Counted from the first letter of the stretch, positions 44,401-52,391 are shown. The stretch is DNA of 64,000 nucleotides from Aquibium pacificus (GCF_040839445.1 NZ_JBDPGJ010000001.1:806001-870000); one strand, 5' to 3'. The notes: generated by a model not told the origin, from the letters alone. Translations and numbers: made by a program.

Positions 44401-45716
44401 GCATGGCAGACCTTTCCAGCAACTTCGTCGGCATCAAGTCGCCCAATCCCTTCTGGCTGGCCTCGGCGCCGCCGACCGACAAGGCCTACAATGTCGAGCG
44501 CGCCTTCAAGGCGGGCTGGGGCGGGGTGGTGTGGAAGACGCTGGGCGAGGAGGGGCCGCCCGTGGTCAACGTCAACGGCCCGCGCTACGGCGCGATCTGG
44601 GGCGCTGACCGGCGGCTACTGGGCCTGAATAATATCGAGCTCATCACCGATCGCGATCTCTACGTGAATCTCCGCGAGATCAAGCAGGTCAAGAAGAACT
44701 GGCCGGACCGGGCGCTCGTGGTCTCGCTCATGGTCCCCTGCGAGGAACAAGCCTGGAAGGCGATCCTGCCGCTGGTCGAGGAGACCGGGGCAGACGGTAT
44801 CGAGTTGAACTTCGGCTGCCCGCACGGCATGAGCGAGCGCGGCATGGGTTCGGCGGTCGGCCAGGTGCCCGAATATGTCGAGATGGTCGTGCGCTGGTGC
44901 AAGGCCTTCACCCGCATGCCGGTGATCACCAAGCTCACCCCCAACATCTCCGACATCCGCAAACCGGCGCGCGCAGCACATGCCGGCGGAACGGACGCGG
45001 TGTCGCTAATCAACACGATCAACTCCATCACCGGCGTCAATCTCGACACCTTCTCGCCCGAGCCGATGATCGACGGCAAGGGCACGCATGGCGGCTATTG
45101 CGGCCCGGCGGTGAAGCCGATCGCCATGAACATGGTGGCCGAAATCGCGCGCGATCCCGAGACCGCAGGCCTGCCGATCTCGGCCATCGGCGGCATCACC
45201 ACATGGCGCGACGCGGCCGAGTTCATGGCGCTCGGCGCCGGCAACGCGCAGGTCTGCACGGCGGCCATGACCTACGGCTTCAAGATCGTGCAGGAGATGA
45301 TCGCGGGGCTGGAGAACTGGATGGACGAGAAGGGCCACCGGACGCTCGCCGACTTTGTCGGCCGCGCCACGCCCAACGTCACCGACTGGCAGTACCTGAA
45401 CCTCAACTACGTCACCAAGGCGCGCATCAACCAGGATCTATGCATCAAGTGCGGCCGCTGCCACATCGCCTGCGAGGACACCTCGCACCAGGCGATCACG
45501 GCGATGGTCGACGGCAAGCGCCACTTCGAGGTGATGGACGACGAGTGCGTGGGCTGCAACCTTTGCGTCAACGTCTGCCCGGTCGAGAACTGCATCACCA
45601 TGGAGCCGCTGGCCGCCGGCGCGATCGACCAGCGCACGGGCGAGCCCGTGAAGCCCGTCTACGCCAACTGGACCACGCACCCGAACAATCCGGCGACGCG
45701 GGTGGCGGCGGAATAG
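44397..45716 (+). CDS. preA: NAD-dependent dihydropyrimidine dehydrogenase subunit PreA
   Basis: The 439-aa catalytic subunit reducing uracil/thymine to the dihydro form. FMN TIM barrel at about 5-310 with the motif GCPHGMSERGMGSAVGQVPE and the catalytic Cys in it; C-terminal 4Fe-4S domain with CIKCGRCHIACEDTSHQ and CVGCNLCVNVCPVENC (about 350-410). Domain order matches the C-terminal half of mammalian DPD. Starts in overlap with preT (ATGA), second ATG at 44403 is the alternative. First step of the pathway completed by HydA, the amidohydrolase and the aminotransferase further right. Confidence 0.96.
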   Translation: MSMADLSSNFVGIKSPNPFWLASAPPTDKAYNVERAFKAGWGGVVWKTLGEEGPPVVNVNGPRYGAIWGADRRLLGLNNIELITDRDLYVNLREIKQVKKNWPDRALVVSLMVPCEEQAWKAILPLVEETGADGIELNFGCPHGMSERGMGSAVGQVPEYVEMVVRWCKAFTRMPVITKLTPNISDIRKPARAAHAGGTDAVSLINTINSITGVNLDTFSPEPMIDGKGTHGGYCGPAVKPIAMNMVAEIARDPETAGLPISAIGGITTWRDAAEFMALGAGNAQVCTAAMTYGFKIVQEMIAGLENWMDEKGHRTLADFVGRATPNVTDWQYLNLNYVTKARINQDLCIKCGRCHIACEDTSHQAITAMVDGKRHFEVMDDECVGCNLCVNVCPVENCITMEPLAAGAIDQRTGEPVKPVYANWTTHPNNPATRVAAE

Positions 45717-45743
45717 CCGGCCGGTCAGGCGTTCCGGATCTCA

Positions 45744-45763
45744 GCGCCTCCTGATCGAGGCGC
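45744..45763. terminator. Hairpin between convergent preA and pyruvate kinase-like gene
   Basis: GCGCCTC, loop CTGATC, GAGGCGC: a 7-bp stem 28 bases after the preA stop. It can serve both converging transcripts. No T tail. Confidence 0.5.
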
Positions 45764-45769
45764 CGCGAC

Positions 45770-47260
45770 CTAGTCCCACGACTTGAGCGCCCGCAAAGTC
45801 GGCGTCTTCTTGAACATGTGCGCGTCCATGCGCGCCAGCATGCCGTCGAGCAGCGAGACCGCCTCGCCGACGGAAGGCCCCTTGTTGAGCATGACGCATT
45901 CGGCGCGTGCCGCCATGGCGGCGTCGGTCATCTCACCGCGCGAGGGAATGCCTTTCTTCACGAGATCCTCCAGCACCTGGGTCGCCCAGATGGTGGGCAC
46001 CGAGGCGGCCTCGCAGATCCAGAGGATCTCCTCCTGCATCTCGGCCAGCCGCTCGAATCCTATCTCGGCGGCGAGGTCGCCGCGCGCGATCATGACGCCG
46101 AAGGGCCGTCCGCTCGCCGCCACCCGGGCAATGAGCGCGGGCAGGTTCTTCACAGCCCGGGGCTGCTCGATCTTGGCGACGACGCCGAGGCGCCGCGGCG
46201 TCTCCACGTGGCGCCGGAGCGCATCTTCGAGGAGATCGATGTCGTGCGGCCGGCTGACGAAGGAGTAGCCGATCATGTCGGCGCATTCGATCACCGCAGC
46301 CAGGTCGCCGTCGTCCTTCGCCGTGAGGGGCGAAAGCTCGAGGTCGGTGTCCGGCAGGTTGATGCCCTTTTCCGGCTTGAGCTTCGTCCCGCCGGTCCTC
46401 GTCTGGTCGATGCGGATCACGGCCTCGCCCGGCGCGACGCTTTCGACGCGACCCGACATCTTGCCGTCGTCGCAGCGGAAGCGGTCGCCGACCTGCACGC
46501 GCTCCACAATCGCGGGCAGCGACACGGCGACGCAGAAGGGCACATCCGCAGTGCCGGCGGGCACGCCCGAGGCGATCAGCCGGATCGCGTCGCCGGGCTT
46601 CACCTTCGCCTTTTCCGGGAAAACGGCTTCCGTCCTCACCTTCGGCCCGGCAATGTCCATCAGGATCTTCAGCCCGCGCCCCGTTGCCGCCTCGGCTGCC
46701 CGGATGTGGCGGGTCATCGCCCTCCAGGCGTCGGCGTCGTCATGCGCGCAGTTGATCCGGGCCGTGTCCATGCCGCGCCGCGCCAGGTCAAGGATCAGTC
46801 CGGGATCGTCCGCGGCCGTGTCGGGAAGCGTGACCATGATGCGGCCGCGGCGCTTGGCTGGCGCGGGGCCGAAGAGCACATCCGTCGCCGCGCGCAGGCG
46901 CCGTTCGCCGGCGAAGAACGCGTCCTCGGAAGGTGCCGCGACCGCGCTTTCGCGTCCGGCCATAGCCGCCAGCGCGGCAAGCACGGCGTCCAGCGTCGGC
47001 AGGACCCGGCTCTCCAGCCGGCCGAGGGACGACAGTCCGCGCCACATCAGGCGCCGCTGCAGCGGGCGAAGATCGTGGCGGCGCAGAGCGAGGTAGTGGG
47101 AGAGGTTCCGGAGCGATCCTTCCGCGGGGCCCTGCGCCCCGCCGGTCTCGTCCCAGGCGTGCCGGGCCTCCGCGACGGCATTGCGCAGGAGGAGCACCTC
47201 TTCGAAGAGGCTCTCAAGCGCGCCTGTCGCTTCCCGGTCGTTCGCCTGATGCACGTGCAT
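45770..47260 (-). CDS. Pyruvate kinase-like protein with an N-terminal extension
   Basis: A 496-aa protein from the ATG at 47260. The C-terminal two-thirds is the pyruvate kinase barrel: VTLPDTAADDPGLILDLARR, ILMDIAGPKVRTE, VVAKIEQPRAVKNLP, GVMIARGDLAAEIGFERLAE, and ATQVLEDLVKKGIPSRGEMT. It stops after the barrel, without the usual PK C-terminal regulatory domain, and has about 120 extra N-terminal helical residues. The barrel differs from true pyruvate kinases (RINCAHDD in place of RlNFSHG). It may be a kinase of another enol substrate or a paralogue. Convergent with preA. Also possible: start at further upstream codons. Confidence 0.82.
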   Translation of the reverse strand: MHVHQANDREATGALESLFEEVLLLRNAVAEARHAWDETGGAQGPAEGSLRNLSHYLALRRHDLRPLQRRLMWRGLSSLGRLESRVLPTLDAVLAALAAMAGRESAVAAPSEDAFFAGERRLRAATDVLFGPAPAKRRGRIMVTLPDTAADDPGLILDLARRGMDTARINCAHDDADAWRAMTRHIRAAEAATGRGLKILMDIAGPKVRTEAVFPEKAKVKPGDAIRLIASGVPAGTADVPFCVAVSLPAIVERVQVGDRFRCDDGKMSGRVESVAPGEAVIRIDQTRTGGTKLKPEKGINLPDTDLELSPLTAKDDGDLAAVIECADMIGYSFVSRPHDIDLLEDALRRHVETPRRLGVVAKIEQPRAVKNLPALIARVAASGRPFGVMIARGDLAAEIGFERLAEMQEEILWICEAASVPTIWATQVLEDLVKKGIPSRGEMTDAAMAARAECVMLNKGPSVGEAVSLLDGMLARMDAHMFKKTPTLRALKSWD

Positions 47261-47364
47261 GTATCCCGATCCCGAATTGCGTACCGGGTAGCGGGACTGG
47301 ATGGCAAACGCGTGACGGTCTTCCGGCAGCACCCCGTCGTGCCGGACAGCCGGGCGGATCGGCG

Positions 47365-47673
47365 TCAAACGTCCTTCGTGTCGTAGAAGTAGAGTTCCAC
47401 GCCCGCGCCGGCGAAGTTGGCGAGGTCGGCGGCGGCGGCCTTGCCTTCCGGCGATTCCAGGCCCTTCTCGATGTCGCCGCGGCTGTCGAAGGTCAGCGTC
47501 GCGATCAGGTGGTAGTCGGACACGCCGCCCGGCGTGCCGACCCTGCCGTCGCTGACCTCGTATTGCCGCAAGCCGGGAATCTTCTTCGCGATCGGCACGT
47601 GCGTGCCGAAATAATAGCGGTCGAACGCCGCCGGGTCCGCCGGCGTGCGGTACATCGCGATCATCTGGGCCAT
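47365..47673 (-). CDS. EthD family protein
   Basis: A 102-aa ferredoxin-like dimeric alpha/beta-barrel protein: MYRTPADPAAFDRYYFGTHV with the EthD motif HVPIAKKIPG and C-terminal ANFAGAGVELYFYDTKDV. The ATG at 47673 has a strong AAGGAGG. EthD proteins assist ring-cleaving or ether-degrading oxygenases; here it stands next to the pyruvate kinase-like gene on the same strand. Function not assignable. Confidence 0.82.
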   Translation of the reverse strand: MAQMIAMYRTPADPAAFDRYYFGTHVPIAKKIPGLRQYEVSDGRVGTPGGVSDYHLIATLTFDSRGDIEKGLESPEGKAAAADLANFAGAGVELYFYDTKDV

Positions 47674-47685
47674 GAATCTCCTCCT

Positions 47686-47892
47686 TTATCCGGCGCGGGA
47701 CGACGCGCCCGCCTCGCACGAGACAATGCGCCGGCCGCGGATCGCGCGCAACTCGGGAGGGAAGTTCGGTCCGTAGCGGGCGCTTACCAGGACGATCGTG
47801 GAGCAGGGCAAGGGAGCCGGATCGGCTACTTCGAGTTGTAGATAGCGCGGCGGGGTCCCGCTCCATCCGATACCGCCGAGCATCTTGCACAT
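47686..47892 (-). CDS. Possible small protein, unknown
   Basis: An open frame of 68 aa from ATG at 47892, ending 12 bases before the EthD start. Composition is unremarkable (Gly/Pro/Arg, no signal sequence or domain). Coding status is doubtful; the stretch may instead simply carry the EthD promoter. Confidence 0.25.
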   Translation of the reverse strand: MCKMLGGIGWSGTPPRYLQLEVADPAPLPCSTIVLVSARYGPNFPPELRAIRGRRIVSCEAGASSRAG

Positions 47893-47937
47893 GGTGGCGG
47901 TCCTGCGCGACACTGCGCGAAACGAGAGGGAACGGCC

Positions 47938-48141
47938 ATGTCCCGGTACTACAAGCAGATGCAGCACGGGGACAATGAAGCCGCACGGGCGTTACGGGAG
48001 CGGCTGGCGCGCGAGGAACTCGGGGACGCCGGCTACGAGAAGTCTCTTACCCGCGCGGACAACCGCTCCGTCAGGCTGGGTATCGTGTTCCTCATCTTGG
48101 TCGCGGTGGTGGTTTTCGGCGTGGCGTGGCTGGGTTACTGA
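47938..48141 (+). CDS. Small single-span membrane protein
   Basis: A 67-aa protein with ribosome-binding site GAGGGAA before the ATG. N-terminal half is charged (KQMQHGDNEAARALRERLAR) and the C-terminal 20 residues form a membrane helix (LGIVFLILVAVVVFGVAWLG). Tail-anchored topology. Divergent from the EthD gene. No family recognised. Confidence 0.55.
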   Translation: MSRYYKQMQHGDNEAARALRERLAREELGDAGYEKSLTRADNRSVRLGIVFLILVAVVVFGVAWLGY

Positions 48142-48181
48142 CCGAAAACGCTGGTAATCTCGAAACGGACGCGTCGGGCAG

Positions 48182-48993
48182 TTATTCGACGCTCGCCAAT
48201 GCCGTGCCCGCGGACTGCTTCTTGCCCGCAGGAAGCGGAACAGCCTTAGGCGCCTTCGTCGCACCACCGGGCTCTCCGCAGGGCTTCAGCCTCACAACGA
48301 GGGACGAGCCTTGCTTGCTTAGCTGGAAGGATGCGTCCGTGCTCAGCCTTTTCAGAAGTTTCCCCTTTCCGAAGCGTTCTCCGAACTCCTGGCGGACGAA
48401 TTTGCCAAGATGCGTCAACGTCACCCAGGATGATTTGCTGTCGGCCGAATTACGGAGGATTCTCCGGAGTATTTCACCGTCCTGCTCGCTCCACGCCGGC
48501 TTCGGCGTTCCGGCTTTCCTCTTCGCATCAGGCTTGGCAGTGGCGGCGGTCGCCGGAGCGCGGGACGAGGTGGCGACGAGATCGAAGAATTGCGTGCAGG
48601 CACTCCGCCATGCACCGTCGGCCTTTGCGGCGCCCATGCCGTAGGCGGCTACGCCCGCTCGGCGAAGACGCAGCGCCAGCGGTGCGAAATCGCAATCGCT
48701 GGAAACAATCAGAAAGCCCTTGAACACGTTCTGGGCCAGCAGGTCCATGGCCCGGATTGTCAGGGCGATGTCAGCCGAATTCTTGCCCTTGCCGCAAGAA
48801 ATCTGAAAGAGAGGTTCGAGCGCGTGGTCCCGCGCGATCCTTGTCCACTCCGCCAGCCTGTTCGCCGAAAAGTCGCCGACGACATACCTTGCCATCGGCT
48901 CCCCGATACCCTCGGCGTCTGCATGATCGCGGCAATGTGGCTGGCCGCGACATTCTCGCCGTCGATCAATACGGCAACGGGCATTTTCGCCAT
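48182..48993 (-). pseudogene. NYN (LabA-like) / OST-HTH protein, frameshifted
   Basis: Two frames together give one NYN-domain protein. The N-terminal piece from ATG at 48993 reads KMPVAVLIDGENVAASHIAA, with the catalytic D in DGEN; the larger piece from 48895 reads ARYVVGDFSANRLAEWTRIA and SSDCDFAPLALRLRRAG, continuing to a C-terminal OST-HTH/LOTUS-type winged helix (about 170 residues in). The junction near 48919 lacks one base: adding a G after ATGCAG would join ATCATGCAG to GACGCCGAGGGTATCGG and restore QDAEGIGEPMARY. As given, the RNase-like active site is separated from the rest. It could be a genuine pseudogene or a sequencing error. Confidence 0.75.
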
Positions 48994-49077
48994 GGAAAGC
49001 TCCCCTGGAGCCGATACCCTACAGCGCAGGGTTGAACGTCGGCTTTCGCGAATCTGCGGAATTTGTCTTTCCGGAGC

Positions 49078-49278
49078 TCACCTCTTCGGCCGCAGCCCCT
49101 CCAGGAACAGCTGCTCCAGGAATCGCGCCGCGTCCTCGAAGCGGCCTTCGCCGTCGCGGGCGGGGCCCAGCACGGCGCGGATCTGGACGTCGAAGTCGGC
49201 ATAGTGTTGGGTCGTGGCCCAGATGGCGAAGATCAGGTGCTAGGGGTCGGTCCGGGCGATCTTGACGGTTCGCATCCA
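49078..49278 (-). pseudogene. Remnant of a RutR-like TetR gene (3' end only)
   Basis: A 201-bp fragment encoding on the minus strand the last 66 codons of a TetR regulator, with a TAG replacing the Tyr codon in RTDPYHLIF. Compared with the intact gene at 51531-52163 only a few residues differ (VR to IR, FVEG to FLEG, PKG to PKR, AGK to TVK). Homology ends exactly after the Trp codon at 49276-49278. It stands in the same orientation as the intact gene, 2453 bp away, flanking the methyltransferase/MarR cassette. No other part of the gene is present. Confidence 0.85.
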
Positions 49279-49347
49279 GCACAACTGAAGGTGCGCTAGG
49301 GCAGCCGACGACGGTCGCCCCGCGCCGATAAGGACATGCGCTAGAGG

Positions 49348-49848
49348 CTACAGCCAGCGCGGCACCTTGGCCCGATAATCGACGTAGGCTTCGCCAAACA
49401 GCCGTTCCAAATACACTTCTTCCCGCAGTACGACGCCGTAGTGCATCACCGCGGCGAGCGGGAGCAACAACGCCAAGACCCATGGACTCAGGACGGCAAT
49501 TCCCAATCCCAAATACATCAGGAACATACCCACATAGATCGGATTTCGGCTCCAGCCGTGAATCCCAGTGACCACCAAAGCGACGGTCGGTCGGGTTCCT
49601 TGCACCGGGGTATCAGCGCGCATGAAATTGCGAATGCTCAACACGAAGACGGTTAGGCCGATAAAGCAGAGCGCAAGTCCCAATGTGGCTCCGAGAGTGG
49701 CGGCCAAAGGGCTTTCGGTTACCGGCAACGGCAGAACGTAGTCGAGTCCCAAACCCGCCAGGAACGTTGCCAGAAAAAGCGCGGGCGGCCTCACGAGCGC
49801 TCCCGCGGTATTCGGTTCTGACGCTCCCGAGGGCGAGGGCTTGTCCAT
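49348..49848 (-). CDS. Membrane methyltransferase, isoprenylcysteine carboxyl methyltransferase family
   Basis: A 166-aa protein with four or five membrane helices and the ICMT/PEMT hallmark GIHGWSRNPIYVGMFLMYLG (RNPxY, SAM site) and the C-terminal LREEVYLERLFGEAYVDYRA. Such enzymes methylate lipid or prenyl-like carboxylates, or amines of lipids. The start is placed at the ATG 49848; upstream codons overlap the next gene. Its neighbour upstream (overlapping by a few bases in the longer version) has a related but degenerate membrane domain. Both should be controlled by the MarR protein divergent from them. Confidence 0.83.
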   Translation of the reverse strand: MDKPSPSGASEPNTAGALVRPPALFLATFLAGLGLDYVLPLPVTESPLAATLGATLGLALCFIGLTVFVLSIRNFMRADTPVQGTRPTVALVVTGIHGWSRNPIYVGMFLMYLGLGIAVLSPWVLALLLPLAAVMHYGVVLREEVYLERLFGEAYVDYRAKVPRWL

Positions 49849-49856
49849 GAATTCTC

Positions 49857-50873
49857 TCACTTCGTAGCGAGAATTGCAGCGACCGGTCCCCGGCAAGCCA
49901 AGCGCTTGACCTCGCGGACGCCGGCGCTTTTCAGCGAGGCAGTGACCCGGTCAGGCTCAAGAAAATGCCCGGTGTTTCGCACGCGAATGCCCCATTCGAT
50001 TAAGCGGTCCAGCACATCGCTTTGGTCCGTTCGCGCGCAGAACAACAGGCAGATCTGCCCGCCAGCGCGGGTAACCCGCACGAGTTCCGAAATTGCGGCC
50101 TCGACGTCGTCTGTCGCTTCTATCGACCAGAGCGCCAACGTCAGATCATAGCGGCCGTCTTCCAGCGGGATGTCCCTCATGTCTGCGTGTATGCGGGTGG
50201 CGGGCAGATCACGTGCCGCATCAAGCAGCATGTCATTGCAGTCGAGCAGGGTCAGTCGGATGCCGGGTTCTGCCTGCAGGAGATTGCGGGCCAGCTGTCC
50301 GGTTCCGCAGCCCGCATCCAGTATGGACATCCCCGGCCGCAGCAATGCCGATACCGCGCCTTCTACCGCGCTTTGCCCCTCGCCGCCGCTGAGGCGTAGG
50401 AAGCGCCCGTGGAGACGGTGGTAGATTGCCGGCGTTTGCGGGTCGTAACCGGCGGAGACAAGGCCGCCGCCGATCTCCCAACGAGGAACGGTAGTCGCGG
50501 AAAGCAGGACCAGAACGATGATCCAGGGGCTATGCACTGCCACCGCAACGCCAAGGCATAACAAGAAGACGCCAATCCTTGCCGGATCGTCGAACCTTCC
50601 CGGGGTCGCAGCTATAATTTGCCACCCGAGGTTCAATCCTCGCATCGGCGGAGACTTACGACGAAAAGCCGATGCGAGATACACCAGCCCGAGCGCGACC
50701 AGAAAAATGGGCACAAGCTTGTGAGCGAGCTGGTTATCGATTCTGGCAACTTCGAACGGAAGCGGCAGAATGTGATCGAATGCGAAGCCCAACGGTACGG
50801 AAGCGAGCAGGAGAACGGACGCCAAAGCCCCGAAACCTGCCGCATTCCTCAACGGCCTTATAGACAATTCCAT
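49857..50873 (-). CDS. Class I methyltransferase fused to a degenerate ICMT-like membrane domain
   Basis: A 338-aa protein. Residues about 10-140 contain four helices and resemble the downstream ICMT-type protein (FDHILPLP against LDYVLPLP; ARIGVFLLCLGVAVAVHSPW against YVGMFLMYLGLGIAVLSPW), but the SAM-binding RNPIYVG is replaced by DDPARIG. Residues about 175-338 form a Rossmann class I methyltransferase with motif I ILDAGCGTGQLARNLL and LTLALWSIEATDDVEAAI. So the membrane part may have been kept as an anchor while the soluble domain does catalysis. ATG at 50873; the operon faces away from the MarR gene. Confidence 0.85.
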   Translation of the reverse strand: MELSIRPLRNAAGFGALASVLLLASVPLGFAFDHILPLPFEVARIDNQLAHKLVPIFLVALGLVYLASAFRRKSPPMRGLNLGWQIIAATPGRFDDPARIGVFLLCLGVAVAVHSPWIIVLVLLSATTVPRWEIGGGLVSAGYDPQTPAIYHRLHGRFLRLSGGEGQSAVEGAVSALLRPGMSILDAGCGTGQLARNLLQAEPGIRLTLLDCNDMLLDAARDLPATRIHADMRDIPLEDGRYDLTLALWSIEATDDVEAAISELVRVTRAGGQICLLFCARTDQSDVLDRLIEWGIRVRNTGHFLEPDRVTASLKSAGVREVKRLACRGPVAAILATK

Positions 50874-50913
50874 AGTTTCATCCTGTCAACGCAGACGGAG
50901 AGTCGGGTAAAGA

Positions 50914-50958
50914 TGACAACCAAGTTGCCATGATGAATTTTGACAACAAGGTTGTCAA
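50914..50958. promoter_or_regulatory. MarR-type operators in the divergent promoter
   Basis: Site 1 (50940-50958) is a perfect inverted repeat TTGACAAC AAG GTTGTCAA. Site 2 (50914-50930) is TGACAAC CAA GTTGCCA, one mismatch from symmetry, with centres 27 bp apart. Both lie between the methyltransferase start (50873) and the MarR start (50996), where the regulator of this cassette would bind. Confidence 0.75.
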
Positions 50959-50995
50959 TCTTGAGTATTGAGACGATGGGTGGGGAGTGAGGAAT

Positions 50996-51490
50996 ATGGC
51001 GTCAGCGCAGGACGATAGGACGGATGGCGGAACGCAAACGCCGGACAAGGCGGAAGCGATCATGGAACTGATGCTCGAGGTGGCGCAGTGCTTCTTCAGG
51101 ATACGCGCCATGGGCCAAAGAGCGGGGCATGTTACCAATTGGGGCGGAGGCGCGTTCGGTTTCCTACGCAGTCTCGCGCTGCTCGGACCGCTTACGGTTC
51201 CTCAGATCGCGCAGATGCGTCCCACAAGCCGGCAGCGGATGCAGAGACTTGCGGACGAGCTTGCCGCGGACGGCATGGTTACATTCACGGAGAACCCGAA
51301 ACACCGAAGATCGAAGCTTGTGGCGCTGACGGCCAAGGGCGAAGCGTTCTACACCGATCTCAACGAACAGCTTCTGCGGATCGCATCATCTCTTCGCCTG
51401 GCTCCGGAGGAGTCGGAGATACGAAGAACGGCCGATCTGGTTCGAGAGGTAGGGGAAGAGGTGAAGACCTGGCTGGAAAAGCAGTCGTGA
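50996..51490 (+). CDS. MarR family transcriptional regulator
   Basis: A 164-aa regulator with the winged-helix core: GPLTVPQIAQMRPTSRQRMQ (helix-turn-helix), MVTFTENPKHRRSKLVALTA (wing) and long dimerisation helices. It faces away from the two membrane methyltransferase-like genes and has palindromic sites in between, so autoregulation plus control of that pair is expected. ATG at 50996; GTG or ATG at 50987 is the alternative. Ligand unknown. Confidence 0.87.
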   Translation: MASAQDDRTDGGTQTPDKAEAIMELMLEVAQCFFRIRAMGQRAGHVTNWGGGAFGFLRSLALLGPLTVPQIAQMRPTSRQRMQRLADELAADGMVTFTENPKHRRSKLVALTAKGEAFYTDLNEQLLRIASSLRLAPEESEIRRTADLVREVGEEVKTWLEKQS

Positions 51491-51530
51491 GCCTGCGGCG
51501 ACTTCGCGCAAGGCGAGTTGCCGCTCGCGG

Positions 51531-52163
51531 TTAGCCTTTCGGCCGCAACCCCTCCACGAACAGCTGCTCCAGAAACCGCGCCGCGTCCTCGAAGCGCCCC
51601 TCTCCATCGCGCGCCGGCCCCAGCACAGCGCGGACCTGGACATCGAAGTCGGCATAGTGCTGGGTCGTCGCCCAGATGGCGAAGATCAGGTGATAGGGGT
51701 CGGTGCGGGCGATCTTGCCGGCCCGCATCCAGCGCCGCATGACCTCGGTCTTCTCGTCGACCAGCGATTTCAGCTCGCCTTCCAGCATCGGCAGGATGCG
51801 CGGCGCGCCTTGAAGAATCTCGTTGGCGAATAGCCGGCTCTCGCGGGGGTAGTCGCGCGCCATCTCCAGCTTGCGGCGGATGTAGCTCCGCAATTCCGTC
51901 ACCGGATCGCCGATATCGTCGATCTCGCGCAGCGGGGCGAGCCAGGTGTCGAGCAGGCGCTGGATCAGGGTGCGGTGGATGTCGTCCTTGCTCTTGAAGT
52001 AATAGAGCAGGTTGGGCTTCGACATGCCCGCTGCCGCCGCGATCTGGTCGATGGTCGCACCGCGGAACCCGTGCTGCGAAAAGCATTCCAGCGCGGCTTC
52101 GAGAATGATTTCGCGCTTCTCGACCTGAATGCGCGTGCGTGGCTTGCGCACCTTTTCGTCCAT
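51531..52163 (-). CDS. rutR: RutR-like TetR regulator of pyrimidine use
   Basis: A 210-aa TetR protein. Helix-turn-helix GFRGATIDQIAAAAGMSKPN then LLYYFKSKDDI; C-terminal TetR_C YcdC-type domain with DTWLAPLREIDD, IRRKLEMARDYPRESRLFAN and HLIFAIWATTQHYADF, all matching E. coli RutR, which binds uracil and represses pyrimidine catabolism genes. Divergent from the aminotransferase gene, with a RutR-like operator at 52295. In E. coli RutR controls the Rut pathway; here the reductive PreTA-HydA route is alongside instead. The 3' 201 bp are duplicated at 49078. Confidence 0.9.
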   Translation of the reverse strand: MDEKVRKPRTRIQVEKREIILEAALECFSQHGFRGATIDQIAAAAGMSKPNLLYYFKSKDDIHRTLIQRLLDTWLAPLREIDDIGDPVTELRSYIRRKLEMARDYPRESRLFANEILQGAPRILPMLEGELKSLVDEKTEVMRRWMRAGKIARTDPYHLIFAIWATTQHYADFDVQVRAVLGPARDGEGRFEDAARFLEQLFVEGLRPKG

Positions 52164-52294
52164 GACCGGCCGCCTTCCTCGCTGCTCCGGTGGCCCAACG
52201 GACTGGACCAGTTCGTGGCCCGCCCGTGGAGCGCGCTGCGGAGCGCGGCTTCGGGCTAGTATTCCCTTGACCGCTCATGTGGCGGTGCTAACGT

Positions 52295-52310
52295 TTGTCC
52301 AACCGGTCAA
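52295..52310. promoter_or_regulatory. RutR-like operator between rutR and the aminotransferase
   Basis: TTGTCCAACCGGTCAA matches 12 of the 14 fixed positions of TTGACCAnnTGGTCAA (mismatches at positions 4 and 10). It lies 132 bases before rutR's start and 82 before the aminotransferase start, so it can serve both. Confidence 0.7.
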
Positions 52311-52391
52311 AAATTGCAAGCGCGTCGGCGCGGACAGACCAAGCATCGGCCGGCGAGGGCGAGGGGCTCAAGAAAACAAGAAAGGCTTGGT

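Noticed and set aside
45770..47986. Extended 738-codon frame for the pyruvate kinase-like gene
   Set aside because: The upstream portion covers the EthD gene in another frame and its codons resemble nothing; the ATG at 47260 begins the helical extension.
49078..49278. Functional small TetR gene
   Set aside because: Only the C-terminal 66 codons remain and a TAG interrupts them; no DNA-binding domain.
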